Below are positions 25,037-34,040 of a stretch of 40,027 nt of DNA, one piece after another; within the stretch, counting starts at the first letter, position 1, and every line of letters starts with the position of its first letter. This DNA comes from an uncultured Pseudomonadota bacterium (lineage in GTDB: Bacteria; Pseudomonadota; Alphaproteobacteria; RF32; CAG-239). The position numbers were made by a program, and so were the translations under genes. The DNA lies in NCBI GenBank assembly GCA_949295935.1, contig CASFMW010000013.1, positions 1 through 40,027 on the forward strand. Direction: 5' to 3'. The notes beneath the pieces are model-generated. The model ran no database searches and was not told the DNA's origin. It saw only the letters and a list, made by a program, of their open reading frames with translations.

Positions 25037-26277
25037 GCCACTTGCTGAACCAACGACTTGGCTTTTTCCAAAAGAGCCTCTTTTGAAAGCGTAAAATTAT
25101 CAAAAATCCATTCTTCTTCAAGCTTATCAAGAATAGTTCCTATTTTACGATTATCTTGAATTCCGACAGCAATAATATCCTTGCCCTTAAGCGGAAAAAC
25201 AGGAATTTCCATGGTTTCGATTCTCTCAAGCAAAAGAGGCAGATTCTCCGGCTCAAATTTATTAAGTGCGCAAAGAACGAGCAACTTGTTGTAACAAAAT
25301 TCCCGACCAAAGCGATAAAGCAGGCGACGAATACCGTCCATTGATAAAAATTCGGACATAGGCGGATTGTTCAAAGCCCATTTAACAAAATTATCGCGAT
25401 CTTTTTTCGGAAGTTTAATGCGCAAAGCAAGACTTTCGGCAAGGCGCTCTTCCGGAGAATAAAGCACAAACAAGCGGCGCAAAGCCGAAGCCGGAATATT
25501 ATGCTTTTCAATCAAGTTAATCAGAAATTGAAGGTTGTCCAAATTATCTGATTCCGGCAGAATAAAATCAAGAATTCCGTTTTGAAACATAATCCGAATA
25601 GTCTCAGCGGCTTTATCCGTCATAATGATTTTATACATTTCATCACGGATTCTCTCAATAGAAAGAGTTTTCAAACCATCTTTGTTCTCAACACAAGCTT
25701 TCAGAGCTTTTTTATCTATTTCTCCCTTGCTGAAAATAGCATAAAAACGGAAGAAGCGCATGATACGCAAATAATCTTCTTGGATTCGCTGATTAGGGTT
25801 GCCTATAAACCGAACCACGCCGTTTTCCAAATCATCGATTCCGTTGTAATAATCAAAAACGTTTCCTTTTTCATCAGCATAAACGGCATTTATTGTCAAA
25901 TCGCGGCGAGAAGCATCAGTATTCCAGTCGCTGGTAAATTCAACCTCGGCATGACGCCCGTCAGTTGAAACATCTTTGCGCAACGAGGTCACTTCCAATA
26001 CTTTAGAACCGATAACCACACCGACCGTACCAAATTTTATACCGATAGGAACGGTTTTAAGTCCGCTTTCCTCACAAGCTTCAACCAATTCTTCGGGAGA
26101 AAGGTCTGTCGCAAGGTCCAAATCAAGCTCTTTGTTTTTGATTCCGGCCAAAGTATCACGTACGGCACCACCGACAAATCTTAAGACACCACCATGACTT
26201 TCAACCGTATCAAACAGAGAAAGAATTTTTTTATCTTTAATAAGTTTATTAATATCCAAATAGTTATCACGAATCAT
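25033..26277 (-). CDS. cca: CCA tRNA nucleotidyltransferase / poly(A) polymerase family protein
   Basis: 414 aa. Class II nucleotidyltransferase that adds or repairs the CCA end of tRNAs. The active-site pattern is RFVGGAVRDTLAGIKNKELD followed by DLATDL, carrying the two metal-binding aspartates (about residues 52-54). RRDLTINAVYAD, the second conserved motif, and RFYAIFSKGEIDKKAL, an RNA-binding-domain motif, follow. A poly(A) polymerase role is less likely from the length and neighbours. Convergent with yraN, divergent from the ialB-like gene. Confidence 0.9.
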   Translation of the reverse strand: MIRDNYLDINKLIKDKKILSLFDTVESHGGVLRFVGGAVRDTLAGIKNKELDLDLATDLSPEELVEACEESGLKTVPIGIKFGTVGVVIGSKVLEVTSLRKDVSTDGRHAEVEFTSDWNTDASRRDLTINAVYADEKGNVFDYYNGIDDLENGVVRFIGNPNQRIQEDYLRIMRFFRFYAIFSKGEIDKKALKACVENKDGLKTLSIERIRDEMYKIIMTDKAAETIRIMFQNGILDFILPESDNLDNLQFLINLIEKHNIPASALRRLFVLYSPEERLAESLALRIKLPKKDRDNFVKWALNNPPMSEFLSMDGIRRLLYRFGREFCYNKLLVLCALNKFEPENLPLLLERIETMEIPVFPLKGKDIIAVGIQDNRKIGTILDKLEEEWIFDNFTLSKEALLEKAKSLVQQVA

Positions 26278-26373
26278 AGTACAAAAACCTCAAATAATGT
26301 CCGAAGTTAACAGTTTTTATAGATATTTCAATTATTATTATCACCAAAGGGATAAATTTGTGAGTATAAAGAG

Positions 26374-26889
26374 ATGTTTACACTAAAAAAGACAATATTT
26401 GCAGGGATTATAAGCTTGTTGACCATGGGCGAGGCTTTAGCTTCCGGCCCGAAATTAATCGGAGAATATAAAGATTGGATTGCTTATTACTATGACGATC
26501 CGCGCGGCATGGTTTGCTATATCGCTTCTACCCCCAAAAAAGACGAGGGCAAATACACACGCCGTGGCGATATTTATGTTGTGGTAACCCATCGACCGGC
26601 CGAAGACAGCTTTGATGTCGTCAATTTTGTTGCCGGATATGATTACAAAGCCGGCGCACCGGTAGAAATAAAAATCGGCACCACCACGATTACCGACTTG
26701 TTCACCGAAGGAGACAAGGCTTGGACGCTAAATTCTTCCGTTGATAAAGAACTTGTTTCAGAGATGAAAAAAGGCCAGCGCATGATTGTCAAAGGCGTTT
26801 CATCAAAAGGAACGGTAACCAAAGACACTTACTCGTTAAGCGGCTTTATGAGCGCTTATCGTGCCATTAATGCTAAATGCAAAAGATAA
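26374..26889 (+). CDS. Invasion-associated locus B (IalB) family periplasmic protein
   Basis: 171 aa with an N-terminal signal peptide (KKTIFAGIISLLTMGEALAS, cleavage near residue 24). The mature part begins with YKDWIAYYYDDPRGMVCYIA and ends with a C-terminal Cys (AINAKC) that could pair with the Cys in MVCY. This matches the IalB family, widespread in alphaproteobacteria and named from Bartonella, where it is linked to erythrocyte invasion. In most members the role is unknown. It overlaps or abuts rlmN. Confidence 0.75.
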   Translation: MFTLKKTIFAGIISLLTMGEALASGPKLIGEYKDWIAYYYDDPRGMVCYIASTPKKDEGKYTRRGDIYVVVTHRPAEDSFDVVNFVAGYDYKAGAPVEIKIGTTTITDLFTEGDKAWTLNSSVDKELVSEMKKGQRMIVKGVSSKGTVTKDTYSLSGFMSAYRAINAKCKR

Positions 26890-26894
26890 ATCTC

Positions 26895-27980
26895 ATGACT
26901 GAAAAAAAAGAACTCATAGGCTTAAGCAAAGAAGAGATTGCCGCCGAGATTGAACACTTAGGCGAAAAGCCTTTTCGAGCCAAACAATTGTGGCAGTGGC
27001 TCTATTTTCACGGTGAAACCGATTTTGAAAAAATGAGCAGCTTTTCAAAGGATTTACGCGCTAAGTTGGCCGAGAATTTTACGATTAGCCGTCCCAAGAT
27101 TGTGACCGAACAATTGTCGAGTGATAAAACCCGCAAATGGCTGTTTGAGTTCAAAGACGGCCAAAGAATAGAAACGGTTTACATTCCGGAAGAAGACAGA
27201 GGCGCCGTTTGCATATCAACACAGGTTGGTTGCGCGGTTGGTTGCAAGTTTTGCCACACCGGCAGCCAAAAGATAACACGAAATTTAACCGCCGGAGAAA
27301 TTGTTAGTCAGTTTATGGCCGCGCGTGATGCTTATCACGAATGGCCATCACCAAAGGACGAAACGCGATATTTATCAAATATTGTGGTAATGGGCATGGG
27401 CGAACCTTTGCATAATATGGAAAATGTCATAAAAGCCCTTAAAATTTTGACCGACGGCGACGGTATTGCCATTTCCAAAAGGCGTGTGACCTTGTCAACC
27501 TCGGGAATAGCCCCGAATATCGTGCCAATGATTCAGGCAACCGGTGTTAAACTAGCGATAAGCCTTCATGCGCCGAATAATGAAAAACGCTCGCAGATAA
27601 TGCCGATAAACAAGCGTTATCCGCTGGAAGAAGTTTTGAAAGCCTGCCACGAATATCAACAGCTGGACGGCAGTCATTTTGTTACTTTTGAATATTTAAT
27701 GCTGAAAGACTTTAACGATTCTCTGGATGATGCGCGAGAACTAATGGCTTTGATGAAAAAATTTCAAATTAACGCCAAGTTTAATTTAATTGCGTTTAAC
27801 CCATGGCCGGGGTGCAGCTATGAACCAAGCCCGCAAAGCCGAATTATTGCTTTTTCAAAAGAACTGCAAAAGAACCGCTTTGCGGCACCGATTCGTGTTC
27901 CGCGCGGACAAGATATTTTAGCAGCCTGCGGTCAGCTAAAATCTAAAAAAGACGAAAAAACAGCCCCGAAAGGAGAATAA
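26895..27980 (+). CDS. rlmN: 23S rRNA (adenine(2503)-C(2))-methyltransferase RlmN
   Basis: 361 aa. Radical-SAM enzyme that methylates C2 of A2503 in 23S rRNA and A37 in some tRNAs. The cluster motif is CISTQVGCAVGCKFCHTGSQ (CxxxCxxC). VVMGMGEPLHNMENV, ISLHAPNNEKRSQIMPIN and IAFNPWPGCSY with the catalytic C-terminal Cys in DILAACGQL complete the family pattern. I start at 26895, just after the ialB-like stop; an ATG six codons earlier overlaps that gene and neither has a strong ribosome site. A hairpin terminator covers its last codons. Confidence 0.95.
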   Translation: MTEKKELIGLSKEEIAAEIEHLGEKPFRAKQLWQWLYFHGETDFEKMSSFSKDLRAKLAENFTISRPKIVTEQLSSDKTRKWLFEFKDGQRIETVYIPEEDRGAVCISTQVGCAVGCKFCHTGSQKITRNLTAGEIVSQFMAARDAYHEWPSPKDETRYLSNIVVMGMGEPLHNMENVIKALKILTDGDGIAISKRRVTLSTSGIAPNIVPMIQATGVKLAISLHAPNNEKRSQIMPINKRYPLEEVLKACHEYQQLDGSHFVTFEYLMLKDFNDSLDDARELMALMKKFQINAKFNLIAFNPWPGCSYEPSPQSRIIAFSKELQKNRFAAPIRVPRGQDILAACGQLKSKKDEKTAPKGE

Positions 27981-28006
27981 AAATCCTTTTCAAAGGGGCT
28001 GTTTTC
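27957..28006. terminator. Terminator hairpin at the rlmN 3' end
   Basis: Outer arms AACAGCCCC and GGGGCTGTT with an inner stem AAAGGA/TCCTTT, followed by TTTTC on the + strand and preceded by an A-run. The stop codon of rlmN lies in the loop. It may also end transcription of the convergent 49-aa gene. Confidence 0.75.
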
Positions 28007-28023
28007 ACTTAGTACTCAAAAAA

Positions 28024-28173
28024 TTACTCTTGAGTCTGTTCTTCTTTTTTCAAACGAGCAACAATCTTGTCAGCTAAACGCTCAATCTTGTCTCTGTTCT
28101 TGTAAGCAGCAATTCCTGCACAAATAAGAGCTAAACCACCACTAATTAATCCAATAATAGTACCTTTTTTCAT
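28024..28173 (-). CDS. Small single-pass membrane peptide, 49 aa
   Basis: ATG at 28173 to TAA at 28024. The N-terminus MKKGTIIGLISGGLALICAG is a short Lys pair plus a Gly-rich hydrophobic segment. It is followed by an amphipathic charged helix (KNRDKIERLADKIVARLKKE). The layout resembles small YtxH-like or inner-membrane stress peptides, but I cannot assign a family. The codon pattern is consistent with a real gene and the reading frame fills the space between two terminator-like hairpins. The ribosome site is weak. Confidence 0.65.
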   Translation of the reverse strand: MKKGTIIGLISGGLALICAGIAAYKNRDKIERLADKIVARLKKEEQTQE

Positions 28174-28235
28174 AACGGAAAATTTTAAAGGTTAAACAAT
28201 TAAATTAATAAACACAAAAATAAATATCTAAAAGC

Positions 28236-28281
28236 AAAAATAGCTTAAGAATAAAACAAAGTAAAGCCAAAACTTAAGCTA
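28236..28281 (-). terminator. Possible terminator after dnaJ
   Basis: Perfect nine-base arms TAGCTTAAG (28241-28249) and CTTAAGCTA (28273-28281), the latter overlapping the dnaJ stop, followed by TTTTT on the minus strand. The stem is AU-rich with a 23-base loop, so it may be weak. Confidence 0.45.
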
Positions 28282-29422
28282 CAAACAAATCTTTTATTTT
28301 ATCAAAAAATCCTTTAGCTTCAGGCTGACAATTTTCTTCATTGCTGATAGAGCGAAATTCTTCCAGTAATTCTTTTTGCCGAGCCGAGAGATGAGTAGGT
28401 GTTTCCACGCGGAACTGTACAAACAAATCCCCACGCTTGTTTGAACGCATAATCGTCATACCCTCACCAACAATTTTTTTCTGTTGGTCTGTTTGGGTGC
28501 CTGCCGGAACATCAATTTCAATCTTTTCGCCTTTTATATCCGGAATTTCAATCTTTCCGCCAAGTGCGGCACAAGCCATGGAAATCGGAACCCGAACATA
28601 AAGATTAGCCCCGTCACGAATAAACAATTTGTGTTCCTTAATGGTAATAAAGACATATAAATCGCCATTGTCACCGCCACGAATACCACTCTGTCCTTCA
28701 CCGGAAATCCGCATTCTTGTATTGTCTTCAATACCTGCCGGAATTTTGATTTTGAGAGTTTTTTCACTTTGAATAAAACCGTTTCCACCACATTTTTTGC
28801 AGGCATCTTTAACCACGCGTCCTTCACCATGACAATGAGGGCAGGTTGTTTCCATAATCATAAAGCCACGCTGGGTACGAACTTTACCGCTGCCATGACA
28901 ATTTGGGCAAACCGGAGCTTCTTTGCCATCAGCTGTTCCGTGTCCGTGACAATCTTCGCATTCGGTTGTGGTTGGAATTTTAATCTCTTTTTCAACCCCA
29001 TTAAAGGCTTCTTCCAGTGTTATTTCCAGATTATAGCGAATATCAGCACCGTCTTGCGCTTGAGAACGGGCCGAACGACCGCGTCCGCCGCCCATAAAAT
29101 CGGAAAAGATATCACTGAAAATATCCGAGAAACCACTACCGCCAAAGTTAAAATCAAAACCATTAAATGGATTTCCGCCACCCATGCCTCCATTGGTAAA
29201 AGCTTGCTTACCATAACGGTCATAAGCTGCACGTTTTTGTGCATCTTTCAAAACATCATAGGCTTCGTTAATTGCTTTAAACTTATTTTCAGCCTCTTTA
29301 TCTCCAGGGTTGCGATCTGGGTGATATTTCATAGCCAGTTTATGATAAGAACGTTTTATTTCATCGGCGCTGGCTGTTTTTTGAACTTCCAAAAGTTCGT
29401 AATAATCAGTTTCAACAGTCAT
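28274..29422 (-). CDS. dnaJ: Chaperone protein DnaJ
   Basis: 382 aa, full length type I. DnaJ delivers unfolded clients to DnaK and stimulates its ATPase. The J domain has the HPD motif in [11 protein letters not shown] (about residues 34-36). A Gly/Phe-rich linker follows ([16 protein letters not shown]), then four CxxCxGxG zinc repeats ([32 protein letters not shown]), and the client-binding C-terminal domains. It lies downstream of dnaK, but a strong terminator stands between, so it probably has its own transcription start or depends on readthrough. Confidence 0.96.
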   Translation of the reverse strand: MTVETDYYELLEVQKTASADEIKRSYHKLAMKYHPDRNPGDKEAENKFKAINEAYDVLKDAQKRAAYDRYGKQAFTNGGMGGGNPFNGFDFNFGGSGFSDIFSDIFSDFMGGGRGRSARSQAQDGADIRYNLEITLEEAFNGVEKEIKIPTTTECEDCHGHGTADGKEAPVCPNCHGSGKVRTQRGFMIMETTCPHCHGEGRVVKDACKKCGGNGFIQSEKTLKIKIPAGIEDNTRMRISGEGQSGIRGGDNGDLYVFITIKEHKLFIRDGANLYVRVPISMACAALGGKIEIPDIKGEKIEIDVPAGTQTDQQKKIVGEGMTIMRSNKRGDLFVQFRVETPTHLSARQKELLEEFRSISNEENCQPEAKGFFDKIKDLFVA

Positions 29423-29514
29423 TTTTTTAGCTTTTTCAAAGAAATTAATTTCAAGTTACCCTTTATTTAGGAGTTTTTATCTGAAAACGCAAGCCCTAAT
29501 TCAATAAAAAGTCC

Positions 29515-29553
29515 AAAAAAACACCGCTTAGAATAATCTAAACGGTGTTTTTG
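29515..29553 (-). terminator. Intrinsic terminator after dnaK
   Basis: On the minus strand AAAAACACCGTTTAGA, a short loop, then TCTAAGCGGTGTTTTTTT. It is a long near-perfect stem with a T-run, starting about 20 bases after the dnaK stop. Confidence 0.85.
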
Positions 29554-29572
29554 TTTCAGAGAAAGAAAACTT

Positions 29573-31410
29573 TTATTTAACTTCCTCAAAATCAGCATCA
29601 ACAACCTTTTCGTCTTTCGGCTGTTCAGCGCCGGCAGAAGCACCTGCATCAGGCCCTTGAGTTGCACCGGCTTGAGATTGAGCCTGCTGAGCTTTATACA
29701 TGGCTTCACCAAGCTTCATTGAGGCTTGCATCAAAGCTTCGGTCTTTTCTTTGATAACAGTCAAATCTTCAGCCTCGGTTGCCGTTTTGAGCTCACCGAT
29801 AGAGGTCTCAATCGCAGATTTTTCAGCCGGACTGATTTTATCGCCATATTCTTTCAGGGTCTTTTCGGTAGAGTTAATCAAACCTTCAGCCTGATTCTTG
29901 GATTCAACCAGCTCTTTCTTGCGTTTATCGGCTTCTGCATTCGCTTCAGCATCTTTTACCATCTTTTCGATATCGGCATCAGACAAACCGCCACTGGCCT
30001 GAATACGAATAGCTTGTTCTTTGTTTGTAGCTTTATCTTTAGCTGAAACATTAACAATACCGTTAGCATCAATATCAAAGGTAACTTCGATTTGCGGCAT
30101 ACCACGTGGTGCCGGCGGAATACCAACCAAATCAAACTGACCAAGCAGCTTGTTGTCAGCAGCCATTTCACGCTCACCTTGGAAGACGCGGATGGTAACT
30201 GCAGTCTGACCATCTTCAGCAGTTGAGAAAACCTGAGATTTACGTGTCGGAATAGTCGTGTTACGATCAATCAAACGAGTGAACACGCCACCCAAGGTTT
30301 CAATACCCAAAGACAACGGGGTAACATCGAGCAGCAAAACATCTTTAACATCGCCGACCAAAACACCGCCTTGAATGGCAGCACCCATAGCGACAACTTC
30401 ATCAGGGTTAACACCTTTGTGTGGCTCTTTACCGAAGATTTCTTTAACTTTTTCTTGAACTTTCGGCATACGGGTCATACCACCGACCAAGATAACCTCA
30501 CTGATTTCATTAGCTGTCAAACCTGCATCAGCCAAAGCCTTGCGGCAAGGTTCAGCAGTCTTTTCAATCAAGTCATCAACCAAAGATTCAAACTTAGCGC
30601 GGGTTAACTTCATATTCAAATGCTTCGGACCTGTTGCATCAGCGGTAATAAACGGCAGATTTATTTCTGTCTGAGTAGCAGAAGACAACTCAATTTTAGC
30701 TTTTTCGGCGGCTTCTTTCAAGCGTTGCAAAGCCAAGCGGTCATTTTTAAGGTCAATACCGCTTTCTTTTTTGAATTCATCGGTCAAATAGTTAACCAAG
30801 CGCTGGTCAAAGTCTTCACCACCGAGGAAGGTATCACCGTTTGTAGATTTAACTTCAAAAACACCGTCACCGATTTCCAAAATAGAAATATCGAACGTAC
30901 CACGTTGATAATACGCAAAACATCTAAGCCTGCAATTTTACCGGCATCTTTAGTTGCCTGACGTTGAGAGTCATTAAAATAAGCCGGAACGGTAATAACA
31001 GCTTTTTCAATTTTTTCACCAAGATAGCTCTCGGCATATTCTTTAATTTTTTGCAAAACAATGGCAGAGATTTGAGAAGGAGCATATTTCTGTCCTTTTA
31101 CTTCAACCCAAGCATCGCCATTGTCACCGTCGATAATTTTGAACGGAACGAGCTTTTTGTCTTTCTCAACTTCCGGAGAATTAAAACGACGACCGATTAA
31201 ACGCTTAATGGCAAACAAAGTATTTTCAGGATTGGTTACGGCTTGTCTTTTAGCGGCAGCACCAACCAATCTTTCAGTTTCGGTAAAAGCAACCATAGAT
31301 GGGGTTGTACGAGCACCTTCACTGTTTTCCAAAACCTTTGGATCTTTACCGTCCATAACGGCAAAGCAGGAGTTGGTTGTACCCAAATCGATACCAAGAA
31401 CTTTACTCAT
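29573..31410 (-). pseudogene. dnaK: Chaperone DnaK (Hsp70), interrupted by an internal deletion and frameshift
   Basis: The N-terminal part from ATG 31410 is a standard DnaK ([47 protein letters not shown]) through LDVLRIIN at residue 169. The next bases should encode EPTAAALAYGL... and YDLGG. Instead sequence jumps at about 30903 into the middle of the GGGTFD codons in another frame. The rest ([20 protein letters not shown] to the acidic EEVK tail at 29573) is normal. By comparison with the family about 26 codons plus one base are missing. Removal of the phosphate-2 loop would abolish ATPase function. DnaK is normally essential in this class, so an assembly or sequencing error is as likely as a true lesion. 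Confidence 0.9.
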
Positions 31411-31454
31411 GATTTTTACTTCCTTTTTTGTTTCAAAAACTTTTCTAAAAGGTT

Positions 31455-31483
31455 ATATAAGGAGCAAAAACACGATAAGCAAG
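31455..31483 (-). promoter_or_regulatory. Sigma32-like heat-shock promoter upstream of dnaK
   Basis: On the minus strand CTTG, an 18-base spacer, then CTTATAT, about 45 bases before the dnaK ATG. This fits the alphaproteobacterial sigma32 (RpoH) form CTTG-N17/18-CYTATnT. The same stretch also reads as TTGCTT-17-TATATA for sigma70. A ribosome site AAGGAAG lies just before the start. Confidence 0.6.
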
Positions 31484-31520
31484 AGCCTGAATAATTTTTT
31501 TGAAAAAAAGTTTAAAATTT

Positions 31521-33023
31521 TTAGGCTTCAACATCGTCGGAAGAAACGATTTCATAGCCTGTATAAGCATCAACCACCGAGTTTGCAAAAGCAAAATCGG
31601 TAGAATTGCAAGCATAAATACGATAAATAGGTTCGCCTTGCTCAACAGAATCACCAACTTTTTTGAAAAGGTCAATTCCGGCACCGGCATATTGCCCCGC
31701 ACCGGCCAAAACCCCAATTTTATTAATTCTGGCATTGTCTATGGCTTCAATAACACCACTTGCATTAGCAGTAATATCACGTGAGAGCTTTCCTATTTTA
31801 GGTTGCGGAACTTTTCCTTGAGCTTTAATAATATTATTCATCATCTCCAGCGCGCGACCGGAATCCAAAATTTCTTTTGCCACAAAATAACCTTGCCCAC
31901 CGCGCAACTTAGGGTCAAATTCAAGCATACGTCCGGCCAAAAAGAGTGATTTTTCTCGCAAATCTTGTGGCGCATCTTCACTGTTTTTAAGAACTTTAAT
32001 CACATCGCGCGCCTCCAGCACGGCACCGATTCCGTTACCGATAGGCTCGCTGCCGTCGGTAATAACCACATCAATATCAATTGAGAGCATATCTCCGACA
32101 AACTCCATGAGCTTGCGCAGGCGCATCGCCTCATTAGCGCTTTTTATGCGAGATTTTGGCCCAACCGGAATATCGATTAATAAATTTGTCACACCGGCAG
32201 CCATTTTAATGGCAAGGATAGAGGCTGCAATATGTTCTTGTTGAGCAATGCCGATTTGTCGTTCGACATTGCTGATAATACGACTGGCAGGGCAAATATC
32301 AAGCTTATCATAGCTGACGATTGCGGCGCGATTTTCTTCAATCAATGCTTTAAGACGTTCTGCATCAAAATCAACATTAGTTAAAACCCCCATTGTATCA
32401 GCCACACCGGCACAAGATGTCAAAGAATGAGAAGCCGTTTTGGGCATAGCCAGCCCATAAGCACCAACAATGGCCGTGATAATAATGTCTGTTTTATTCC
32501 CCGGAACACCACCAAGAGAGTGGCAATCAACAACCAGACTTTCATTATCCCAATGCAATACTTTTTCGCCGATCATCGCCTCGCTCAAAGACAGAACCTC
32601 CGGCGCAGACATAAAAGAGCCGGATGCTACCAAAAAAGAGGCAATATCCATGTTTGAATACTTTTTAGAGGTAATATCGTTGATAATGGCGCTATATTCG
32701 GCAGAGGTCAGAATATTTCCTGCAATTTTACGCTTTATGGCATTTGTGCTGACCGGCACCGGAGAAAGTGTTAAAGAAACTTTTGCTCCTTCCGGTAAGT
32801 TGATTTGCTTAAAAGCTTCATCATTAAGGGCTAATTCATCAGGAGCAACAAGCCCTTCGTCATCAACAATCTGCAAAAAGGCGGTAATTGTTTTAATTCC
32901 GCCATGCACCTCAATCTTAACCAAAGAATTAATGTCATCGGTTTTATAAGCCGCACAGTTTCGGTTAAGATAAACAATATTTTCATTAAAAGAAGCAATG
33001 GGCAGATGTTTAAGAGTCAACAT
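31521..33023 (-). CDS. Thymidine phosphorylase, AMP-phosphorylase-related type
   Basis: About 500 aa from the chosen start. It belongs to the longer thymidine/AMP phosphorylase subfamily with an N-terminal extension of about 90 residues. Conserved parts are DIASFLVASGSF, VDCHSLGGVPGNKTDIIITA (phosphate-binding), MPKTASHSLTSCAGVADTM, and DGSEPIGNGIGAVLEARDV. It would cleave deoxynucleosides, or nucleoside monophosphates as in archaeal relatives, with phosphate. Start at 33023 because GAGGTTG precedes it; the frame opens ten codons upstream. It stands alone without other nucleoside-salvage genes. Confidence 0.88.
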   Translation of the reverse strand: MLTLKHLPIASFNENIVYLNRNCAAYKTDDINSLVKIEVHGGIKTITAFLQIVDDEGLVAPDELALNDEAFKQINLPEGAKVSLTLSPVPVSTNAIKRKIAGNILTSAEYSAIINDITSKKYSNMDIASFLVASGSFMSAPEVLSLSEAMIGEKVLHWDNESLVVDCHSLGGVPGNKTDIIITAIVGAYGLAMPKTASHSLTSCAGVADTMGVLTNVDFDAERLKALIEENRAAIVSYDKLDICPASRIISNVERQIGIAQQEHIAASILAIKMAAGVTNLLIDIPVGPKSRIKSANEAMRLRKLMEFVGDMLSIDIDVVITDGSEPIGNGIGAVLEARDVIKVLKNSEDAPQDLREKSLFLAGRMLEFDPKLRGGQGYFVAKEILDSGRALEMMNNIIKAQGKVPQPKIGKLSRDITANASGVIEAIDNARINKIGVLAGAGQYAGAGIDLFKKVGDSVEQGEPIYRIYACNSTDFAFANSVVDAYTGYEIVSSDDVEA

Positions 33024-33133
33024 GTCAAAACAACCTCTGGCAAATAAAGACAAATAATAAAAATCATAACCTGAAAAAGGAATTTCTGCAAGGCGATTTT
33101 TTTCCGGAAAAAAGAGAATTTATTAACTCAAAA

Positions 33134-33162
33134 TTGACAGATTGCAAATAATAATGTAACAT
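33134..33162 (+). promoter_or_regulatory. Sigma70-type promoter for the 33196 gene and following PTS genes
   Basis: Consensus TTGACA, a 17-base spacer, then TAACAT, 33 bases before the ATG at 33196. Best sigma70 match I saw in the window. Confidence 0.65.
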
Positions 33163-33195
33163 ATAACACTAAAGAAAACAAAGAAGGTAAAAACA

Positions 33196-33612
33196 ATGGA
33201 AAATCAATATTACACTTTGGTTGAAAAGCAGGACTTTTATGAAATTATTGAAAATAAATATGGTGAACTGGCTATATTTATTGACGCAAGAGAAGGTGCT
33301 CCAAAAAATCCGGTATTAGAATTTGATGGCAAAAGTACGGCGATTCTCCGTCGTGATGAGCGCGTTTCGGTATTGCTGGAAAATATTGATGAAGAAACCA
33401 GAGCACCATTGGCTGAAGCCGAATTTGTTTTGGTTGTTGAATTAGACGGCAAGATGGTAAACAGAACCTACGGTGTTCCGCTTGATAACGTCGAAGAAGT
33501 CAATATGAAGGGCCGCCGCACTCGCGCTGATGAAATCATTAAATCCAAGAGCCGTGAAGAATTAATCGAAAGCTTTGGCGCTGTCAAAGTTTGGAGCTGC
33601 GGCAATAAATAA
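33196..33612 (+). CDS. Hypothetical protein, 138 aa, upstream of the PTS genes
   Basis: I do not recognise the family. It is soluble and acidic with a likely beta-rich fold (ELAIFIDAREGAPKNPVLEF, STAILRRDERVSVLLENID, EAEFVLVVELDGKMVNRTYG) and a basic MKGRRTRADEII stretch. No signal or membrane segment. Ribosome site AGAAGG precedes the ATG, and a near-consensus promoter lies upstream. The EIIA-Man gene follows after 26 bases on the same strand, so it is probably the first gene of the EIIA-HPr operon. A link to PTS signalling is inference from position only. Confidence 0.65.
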   Translation: MENQYYTLVEKQDFYEIIENKYGELAIFIDAREGAPKNPVLEFDGKSTAILRRDERVSVLLENIDEETRAPLAEAEFVLVVELDGKMVNRTYGVPLDNVEEVNMKGRRTRADEIIKSKSREELIESFGAVKVWSCGNK

Positions 33613-33638
33613 TAAAACTTTTTTAAGGAAGTAAAGTG

Positions 33639-34037
33639 ATGATAGGCTTAGTTTTGGTCACTCATGGAAAACTGGCAGAAGAATTTATATCTGCAATGCA
33701 ACACGTTGTTGGTCCCCAAGACCAAGTTCGTGCCGTATGTATCGGCCCAGAAGACGATATGGAAATGCGCCGTACGGAAATCTTAAATAAAGTCGGTGAA
33801 GTAGATAACGGCAGCGGAGCAATTGTTCTGACCGATATGTTTGGCGGCACACCATCAAATTTAGCCATCTCAATTATGGATAAAGCAAAAGTTGAGATCA
33901 TCGCCGGTATAAACCTCCCGATGCTGATAAAGCTTGCCAGCTTAAGAAAGGACAAATCCTTGAAAGAAGCGGTTGAGGGGGCGCAAGAAGCCGGAAAAAA
34001 GTATATTAATGTTGCATCAAAATTGCTGGGAATGTAA
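33639..34037 (+). CDS. PTS sugar transporter subunit IIA, mannose family (EIIA-Man-like)
   Basis: 132 aa, stand-alone EIIA domain. The phospho-acceptor His is in LVLVTHGKLAEEF (about residue 9). Family signatures AIVLTDMFGGTPSNLAIS and INLPMLIKLASLRK follow. With no EIIB/EIIC/EIID gene nearby, it is probably regulatory, as in the alphaproteobacterial PTS that ends in EIIA-Man and HprK. I start at ATG 33639; a GTG one codon upstream is possible. HPr follows three bases after the stop. Confidence 0.9.
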   Translation: MIGLVLVTHGKLAEEFISAMQHVVGPQDQVRAVCIGPEDDMEMRRTEILNKVGEVDNGSGAIVLTDMFGGTPSNLAISIMDKAKVEIIAGINLPMLIKLASLRKDKSLKEAVEGAQEAGKKYINVASKLLGM

Positions 34038-34040
34038 GCA

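Noticed and set aside
28769..29470. Long open frame of 233 codons on the + strand
   Set aside because: It is fully antisense to dnaJ, whose domains and zinc repeats are unmistakable; the frame is a shadow with no family features.
30784..31410. Separate 208-aa N-terminal DnaK-like gene
   Set aside because: Its last ~39 residues are an out-of-frame reading of the following dnaK sequence, so it is the front half of one interrupted gene and not a distinct short protein.
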